The notes beneath the pieces are model-generated. The model worked only from the letters and a program-made list of their open reading frames with translations. It ran no database searches and was not told where the DNA came from. Below, piece by piece: positions 59,159 to 64,000 of a DNA stretch of 64,000 bases (position 1 is its first letter; each line of letters begins with the position of its first letter). The position numbers and the translations under genes were made by a program. This DNA is from Litchfieldella rifensis (GTDB lineage: Bacteria; Pseudomonadota; Gammaproteobacteria; Pseudomonadales; Halomonadaceae). The stretch is from the NCBI RefSeq assembly GCF_042646605.1, contig NZ_JBHRUG010000048.1:124001-188000 (forward strand), given 5' to 3'.

Positions 59159-59761
59159 TCAGAGCTTGCCGGTCAGGGCCTTCTCGACCAGTTCGAGGCG
59201 GTCCTGGCCCCAGAATGACTCGCCGTCGACGATATACCAGGGCGCGCCGAAGCAGCCCGCCGCCACGGCCTTCTCGCAAGCCTCGTCGAGGCGCTGCTGT
59301 CCTTGGGCGCTTTCCGACTCGCTCAGCAGCCGCTGGCCGTCCAGCCCGCAGGCGTCGGCGACCGTGCGCAGGGTGTCCGGCTCGGCGATGTTGCGCTCCT
59401 CGACCCAGCAGGCCCGCATCAGGGCCAGCGACAGGCTGGCGATGTCGTGCCCTTGTGCCTTCGCCGTCAGCGCCAGGCGAGCCGCCGGGCGGTCATCCGT
59501 CGGGAAGTGCTTCGGTTCCCTGTTGAGAGGGATGCCGAGCATCTGCGGCCAGCGCTTCAGTTCAGCCATGCGATAGGCCTGCCGCTCCGGGGCGCGTTTG
59601 GCCAGGGGCAGTCCGCCGGTCTTGGGGAAGATCTCGCTGAGCGTGATCGGCACGTAGTCGATGGTGGCGCCGTGGCGCGCGGCAAGCTCGCCGAGTCGCG
59701 AGTGACCCAGATAGCTCCAGGGCGAGACGTGGGTGTAGTAGTAGGTGATGACCTTCGCCAT
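59159..59761 (-). CDS. 2-hydroxychromene-2-carboxylate isomerase-like DsbA-family protein
   Basis: 200 aa. A thioredoxin-fold protein of the kappa-GST/HCCA isomerase group: YYYTHVSPWSYLGHSRLGEL, with Ser in place of the CxxC Cys, as usual, and GCFGAPWYIVDGESFWGQDR at the C-terminus. Start at 59761 by family. A glutathione-dependent isomerase of aromatic breakdown is the nearest known function; the genuine substrate is unknown. Lies after matB, 122 bp downstream. Confidence 0.85.
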   Translation of the reverse strand: MAKVITYYYTHVSPWSYLGHSRLGELAARHGATIDYVPITLSEIFPKTGGLPLAKRAPERQAYRMAELKRWPQMLGIPLNREPKHFPTDDRPAARLALTAKAQGHDIASLSLALMRACWVEERNIAEPDTLRTVADACGLDGQRLLSESESAQGQQRLDEACEKAVAAGCFGAPWYIVDGESFWGQDRLELVEKALTGKL

Positions 59762-59883
59762 GACGATGTCTCCTGCCGGGTGGTTCAATGCCGCTGCGTA
59801 GTGACACGACACCATGGGGCGTCGGGCATCCGCCGCAGCGTCGCGCCGTGTCGGCCCCGGATTTCCGTGCCATCGGCGACGGA

Positions 59884-61401
59884 TCAGCGATAGGTGTCCT
59901 GGTACTGCTGGCGCAACTGATTCTTCTGCACCTTGCCCATGGTGTTGCGCGGCAGGTGGTCGACGAAGAACACACGCTTGGGTTGCTTGTACTTGGCCAG
60001 CCGCCCGGCCAGGGCATCGAGCACCCGGGCCTCATCGAGCCGCGCCTCGGGGCGGGGCACGACCACGGCGGTGACGCCTTCGCCGAAATCGGGGTGGGGG
60101 ACGCCGATGACGGCGGATTCCACCACCTCATCCAGCTCGTCGATGATCTGCTCGACCTCCTTCGGGTAGACATTGTAGCCCCCCGAGATCACCAGGTCCT
60201 TGTCGCGGCCGACGATATGAACGTAACCCCGCTCGTCGATCATCGCCAGGTCGCCGGTGACGAAGAACCCGTCCTCGAGCAGTTCCTCGCGAGTCTTCTC
60301 GGGCATGCGCCAGTAGCCGATGAAGACATTGGGGCCGCGCACCTCGAGCATGCCGATCTCCCCCTGCGGCAAGGGGCGGTGGGTCTCGCGTTCGGTGATG
60401 CGGATCTCGACCCCCGGTAGCGGCATGCCCACGGTGCCGGCGATCCGCTCGCCATGGTAGGGGTTGGAGGTGTTCATGTTGGTTTCGGTCATGCCGTAGC
60501 GCTCGAGAATGGCATGCCCGGTACGCTGCTCGAAGGCCTGATGCGTCTCGGCGGTCAGCGGTGCCGAGCCGGAAGTGAACAGACGCATGTTGGCGGTCAA
60601 CTCGGGTGTCAGTCGTTCGTCCTGCAACAGGCGCGTATAGAACGTCGGCACGCCCATCATGGTGGTGCCCCGCGGCAATTCCTCGATGATCACGTCGACG
60701 TCGAACTTCGGCAGGAACAGCATGCTGGCGCCGGCCATCATCACCACGTTGCAGGCCACGAACAGGCCGTGGGTGTGGAAGATCGGCAGGGCGTGGATGA
60801 GTCGGTCGGTGTCGCTGAAGTGCCAGGCTTCCATCAGCGCCTCGGCGTTGGAGCCGAGGTTGCGGTGGGTCAGCATCGCCCCCTTGGAGCGTCCGGTGGT
60901 ACCCGAGGTATACAGGATCGCCGCCAGGTCGTCGGTATCGCGTGACTCGATGGTCTCGAAAGGAGTGGCGCGTGCCGCCTCTTCCATCAAGGTGCCATCG
61001 CCCCGGGTGCCTAGCGACGCGACCTGCGGACAGCCGCTGTCGGCGGCGACCCGGCGGGCATCGTCCAGGTTGTCGGGCTGGCAGACGAACAGTGCTGGCT
61101 CGGCATCGCCGAGAAAGTAGCGGATCTCCTCGCTCGTGTAGCCGGTATTGAGCGGGAGGTACACGCCGCCCATGCGCAGGCAGGCGAGATACAGCAGGAT
61201 GGCTTCGGGGCTCTTGTCGACCTGCACGGCGATGCGGTCGCCCGGCGTGACGCCCAATGCCACCAGGGCTCCGGCCAGCCGCGCGCTGGTTTCCAGCGCC
61301 TGGGCATAGCGGTAGCCACGCCCATCGCGAGTGGTGATGAAGTCGGCGTTGCCGCGACTCCGCATGCGTTCGGCAAGGGTCGCGAAGAGGTTGTGATTCA
61401 T
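59884..61401 (-). CDS. matB: Malonyl-CoA synthetase
   Basis: 505 aa. An ANL-family enzyme joining malonate to CoA with ATP. Motif A3 is YTSGTTGRSKGAML, A5 is YGMTETNMNTSNPYHGER (MatB-like, with the Arg that binds the second carboxylate), A8 is GRDKDLVISGGYNVYP, and the acyl Lys is in NTMGKVQKN. It overlaps the decarboxylase gene by 4 nt (ATGA), fixing the pathway as malonate to malonyl-CoA to acetyl-CoA. Confidence 0.94.
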   Translation of the reverse strand: MNHNLFATLAERMRSRGNADFITTRDGRGYRYAQALETSARLAGALVALGVTPGDRIAVQVDKSPEAILLYLACLRMGGVYLPLNTGYTSEEIRYFLGDAEPALFVCQPDNLDDARRVAADSGCPQVASLGTRGDGTLMEEAARATPFETIESRDTDDLAAILYTSGTTGRSKGAMLTHRNLGSNAEALMEAWHFSDTDRLIHALPIFHTHGLFVACNVVMMAGASMLFLPKFDVDVIIEELPRGTTMMGVPTFYTRLLQDERLTPELTANMRLFTSGSAPLTAETHQAFEQRTGHAILERYGMTETNMNTSNPYHGERIAGTVGMPLPGVEIRITERETHRPLPQGEIGMLEVRGPNVFIGYWRMPEKTREELLEDGFFVTGDLAMIDERGYVHIVGRDKDLVISGGYNVYPKEVEQIIDELDEVVESAVIGVPHPDFGEGVTAVVVPRPEARLDEARVLDALAGRLAKYKQPKRVFFVDHLPRNTMGKVQKNQLRQQYQDTYR

Positions 61402-62759
61402 TTGACGGTCTCCCCCTTGGTCATCTTCCTGGCTCGCCGTCCGAGGTCGCGAACCTCGCTGGAGCAGGCAACGGTGGCATTGGCGATGTAGTTCTCGTGA
61501 TTGCGTTCGATATCGTCGAGCGCATAGAGGTAGTTGACCATCAGCCCGGCGGACTGCTTGAGGCCCTTGCGGGAGACATCCCCCAGCCAGTTGACACGAT
61601 GCAGCGAGGCGCCGTTGCCGAGGTGAAATCTCGCCACCGGGTTGAGCGGTAACCCGCGACGGTTCTTCTCGTGGAGCAGATAGTGAGCGGCGAGTGGCTT
61701 GACCACGGCCTTGAGTCTTTCCTCCTGCTCCGGGGTCTCGTGCCAGTCCGGGGTGTCGAGCAGGGACAGGGCTTGCTGTGCGTCATCCGGTAGCTTGCCG
61801 GTCTCCTCGACATAATGCTGCTCGAGCCATTGGCGAAACCCGGGGACCGGCGACAGGGTGACGAAGTGGCGCAGCTGGGGCAGTTCCTGCTTGAGTTCCT
61901 GCACGACCTGCTTGATCAGGAAGTTGCCGAAGGAAATCCCGCGCAGGCCGGTCTGGCAGTTGCTGATGCCGAAGAAGGCCGCGGTGTCGGCCGACAAGGG
62001 GTCGTCGAGGTCATGGCGGTGGCCTTCGAGGATCGGCTGGATCTGCTTCGGCAGCCCCTTGTGCAGGGCAACCTCGACGAAGATCAGCGGCTCGTCGCCG
62101 ATCGCCGGGTGGAAGAAGGCGAAGCAGCGGCGGTCACGGGCATCCAGGCGGCGGCGCAGGTCGTTCCAGTCATGGATCTCGTGAACCGCCTCGTAGCGGA
62201 TGATCTTTTCCAGGATCGAGGCCGGGGTATTCCAGTCGATACGCTTGAGGACCAGGAAGCCACGGTTGAACCAGGAACCGAACAGGTGGATGAAGTCGGC
62301 GTTGATGGCATCGAGGTCGCCGCTATCATCCATCATGCGCAGCAGATCCTCGCGCATCCGCACCAGTTCGTAGGTACCGCCACTGGCCAGGTTGAGCCGT
62401 CGCAGCAGTTCCTGACGGCGTGGCTCGCAGACATTGAACAGCGTCTGCAGGTGACGGATGTCGCGGGTCTCGTGATAGGCGGCATAGGCGGTATCGATCT
62501 GTTCCGGGTCGGCGGTGAACTCCTGGGCCAGTCGCTCGAAGAAGCGCCGCTTCTGCTCGTCGTCGAGCCGCGCATAGAGCGACAGGGCGCGGCTGGCGAG
62601 GGCAATGCTGGAGGCCTCGCCATCGCTCTCCAGGAGCGCCTGGCAGGCGTTGGCCATATGGGCGTGATCGGGGGTGACATCCTCGCTGTTGCGGCGCCGC
62701 AGCAGCGCATCACGCTGGGTGATGTTGTTGAACAGTTCCTGCAGGAAGCTCATGTTCAT
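61398..62759 (-). CDS. matA: Malonyl-CoA decarboxylase
   Basis: 453 aa, all in the MCD family. Conserved pieces are the helical start, then LFGSWFNRGFLVLKRIDWNT, AIGDEPLIFVEVALHKGLP, and the catalytic region with DDPLSADTAAFFGISNCQTG and NPVARFHLGNGASLHRVNWL (active-site His). Start at 62759 (MNMSFLQEL) behind GAGGGG. Produces acetyl-CoA from malonyl-CoA. 38 bp from the TRAP gene stop and coupled to matB. Confidence 0.95.
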   Translation of the reverse strand: MNMSFLQELFNNITQRDALLRRRNSEDVTPDHAHMANACQALLESDGEASSIALASRALSLYARLDDEQKRRFFERLAQEFTADPEQIDTAYAAYHETRDIRHLQTLFNVCEPRRQELLRRLNLASGGTYELVRMREDLLRMMDDSGDLDAINADFIHLFGSWFNRGFLVLKRIDWNTPASILEKIIRYEAVHEIHDWNDLRRRLDARDRRCFAFFHPAIGDEPLIFVEVALHKGLPKQIQPILEGHRHDLDDPLSADTAAFFGISNCQTGLRGISFGNFLIKQVVQELKQELPQLRHFVTLSPVPGFRQWLEQHYVEETGKLPDDAQQALSLLDTPDWHETPEQEERLKAVVKPLAAHYLLHEKNRRGLPLNPVARFHLGNGASLHRVNWLGDVSRKGLKQSAGLMVNYLYALDDIERNHENYIANATVACSSEVRDLGRRARKMTKGETVK

Positions 62760-62797
62760 GATCGCTTGCCCCTCGTCGTGTGGTGTGTTCCGTGAAT

Positions 62798-64000
62798 TCA
62801 GCCCATGAGCACCGTGGGTAGCCAGGTCGCCAACCCCGGAAATAGACATAGCAGGACGATGCCCAGGACCATGCACAGGGCATACGGCAGGCTGCCCATG
62901 AGGACGTCGCGCAGTGAAATATCCGGGGCAATGCTATTGATGATGAACAGGTTCAGGCCTACCGGCGGTGTGATCAGCCCGATCTCCAGATTGATGGTCA
63001 GGACCACCGCAAACCAGTAGGGATCGAAGTCGGCGGCAAGAATGATCGGCAGCAGGATCGGCGCGGTCATCACGATCACCGCGACCGGCGGCAGAAAGAA
63101 CCCGGCGACCAGCAGGAAGACGTTGATCACGCCCATCAATACCCAGCGGTTGACCTCCAGGTCGGCGATGGCGGAGGCCACGGTCTGGGTGATGAACAGC
63201 GACGACAGGGCATAGGCGAAGACCTCCGCGGCGGCGATGATCAGCATGATCATCACGCTTTCGCGCAGGGAGTCGCGCATGATCAGCTTGATCGGTGCCA
63301 CCTGCCACATGCGGTAGATGACGATGGCCAGCGCCAGGCACAGGAACGCCCCCACGCCGGCCGCCTCGGAGGGCGTGGCGACCCCGCCGTAGAGGGCGAA
63401 GAGGATGCCGAGCACCACGGCCAGGAAGGGCAGTACCCGCACCATCGCCTTGAGATTGGCGTCGATGTTCTCGCGTATGCTGCGCTTGACGCTGGAGGCG
63501 GCCGTCGCGAGGGGGTTGTGATACCCGCCAGCCAATCGGCAGGCGATCATCGTCCAGATCATGAACAGCCCGGCCAGCATGAAGCCGGGGATCACGCCGG
63601 CGATGAACAGGCGTCCGATCGAGGTTTCGGTGGAGATGCCGTAGATGATCATGGTCACCGAGGGCGGGATCAGGATGCCCAGGGTGCCACCGGCAGCGAT
63701 GCAGCCCGCGGCGACACCGTCGGGATAGCCGCGGGTGCGCATCTCGGGAATGCCCATCTTGCCGATCGCTGCACAGGTGGCTGGCGACGAGCCGGACAGG
63801 GCGGCGAAGATCGAGCAGGCGCCGATATTGGAGATTGCCAGCCCCGCAGGCAGCCTGCCGAGCCACAGGTCCAGTGAGCGGTAGAGATCGCGGCCGGTGG
63901 GCGAGGAGGCCACGGCGGCGCCCATCAGGATGAACATGGGGATGGCGACGAAACCGAATTCGGCAATGCGGTCGAAGAAGGTCTCGCCGAAGTAGGTCAG
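62798..64000 (-). CDS. TRAP transporter large permease, DctM family (5' end off window)
   Basis: 400 visible residues of a DctM-type permease; the frame stays open to the right edge. It has about ten helices, with AIPMFILMGAAVASS near the visible start, GDVxxCSIFAALSGSSPATC-type loops (ACSIFAALSGSSPATCAAIG), and ITPPVGLNLFIINSIAPDIS in the C-terminal half, all TRAP hallmarks. Since it precedes matA and matB, it is probably a malonate importer, like the MatPQM system of rhizobia. The small subunit and binding protein should lie to the right. Confidence 0.92.
   Translation of the reverse strand: MTYFGETFFDRIAEFGFVAIPMFILMGAAVASSPTGRDLYRSLDLWLGRLPAGLAISNIGACSIFAALSGSSPATCAAIGKMGIPEMRTRGYPDGVAAGCIAAGGTLGILIPPSVTMIIYGISTETSIGRLFIAGVIPGFMLAGLFMIWTMIACRLAGGYHNPLATAASSVKRSIRENIDANLKAMVRVLPFLAVVLGILFALYGGVATPSEAAGVGAFLCLALAIVIYRMWQVAPIKLIMRDSLRESVMIMLIIAAAEVFAYALSSLFITQTVASAIADLEVNRWVLMGVINVFLLVAGFFLPPVAVIVMTAPILLPIILAADFDPYWFAVVLTINLEIGLITPPVGLNLFIINSIAPDISLRDVLMGSLPYALCMVLGIVLLCLFPGLATWLPTVLMG

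Noticed and set aside
1..64000. tRNA, rRNA, riboswitch or replication origin
   Set aside because: No cloverleaf, rRNA signature, riboswitch core or DnaA-box cluster was recognised on reading both strands; small RNAs cannot be excluded by eye.

Overview
The window reads as chromosomal DNA of a GC-rich, moderately halophilic gammaproteobacterium, most likely Halomonas or a close relative. This is inferred from the dddD-type DMSP cleavage locus, the SstT, recCBD, kynurenine and malonate genes, their gene order and codon use. No rRNA, tRNA or CRISPR array was recognised.

Layout. 1-6.2 kb: a TetR-controlled tripartite RND efflux system (outer-membrane lipoprotein, regulator, membrane-fusion lipoprotein, pump), with two matching 24-bp operators on either side of tetR. 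6.2-7.7 kb: gene relics and two small membrane proteins. 7.8-17.4 kb: a catabolic block with a nitrilase-fold amidohydrolase, an APC permease, LuxR-, LysR- and AraC-type regulators, an iron alcohol dehydrogenase carrying an internal in-frame deletion, and a double CaiB-type CoA-transferase matching DddD (catalytic-position Asp600). 17.6-21.3 kb: SstT, a small coiled-coil protein, and a TetR/MFS pair. 21.4-26.6 kb: a patchwork of duplicated and decayed fragments (two relics of a general-stress flavoprotein gene, a degraded copy of the dddD-araC 3' ends, a 409-bp duplication carrying an sll1863-like coiled-coil gene, a frameshifted mntA-hepT pair) among intact small genes (trxC, ABM monooxygenase, GFA, Tudor-like, CAP). 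26.7-28.0 kb: a MerR/SDR pair with a MerR-type long-spacer promoter.

28.2-41.4 kb is the accessory and defence region. A unit made of a glycyl-radical-enzyme 3' fragment, an intergenic region and the 5' part of a DUF427 gene occurs twice. Each copy breaks off near the same DUF427 motif and continues into unrelated AT-rich DNA: first a candidate effector/immunity-like pair, then a 779-aa NACHT-type STAND NTPase with a possible PD-(D/E)XK N-terminus. Relics of IS256, IS481 and IS21 elements lie around these cassettes. Next comes a five-gene operon: Vsr nickase, C5-cytosine methyltransferase, MORC/MutL-like GHKL ATPase, Mrr-nuclease/SF2-helicase fusion, and an unidentified 176-aa protein. This is a MORC-type restriction-modification system.

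41.4-64 kb is core chromosome: recC-recB-recD with two REP-like palindromes inside recD, a YfcE-like phosphodiesterase, two exported proteins, kynA-kynU split by a 157-bp element with terminal inverted repeats, the alkylation-repair genes ogt and ada-alkA, selO, an HCCA-isomerase-like gene, and a malonate operon (TRAP permease, matA, matB) running off the right edge.

The best candidates for something undescribed are the NACHT protein with its repeated-junction context, and the unidentified fifth gene of the MORC operon.
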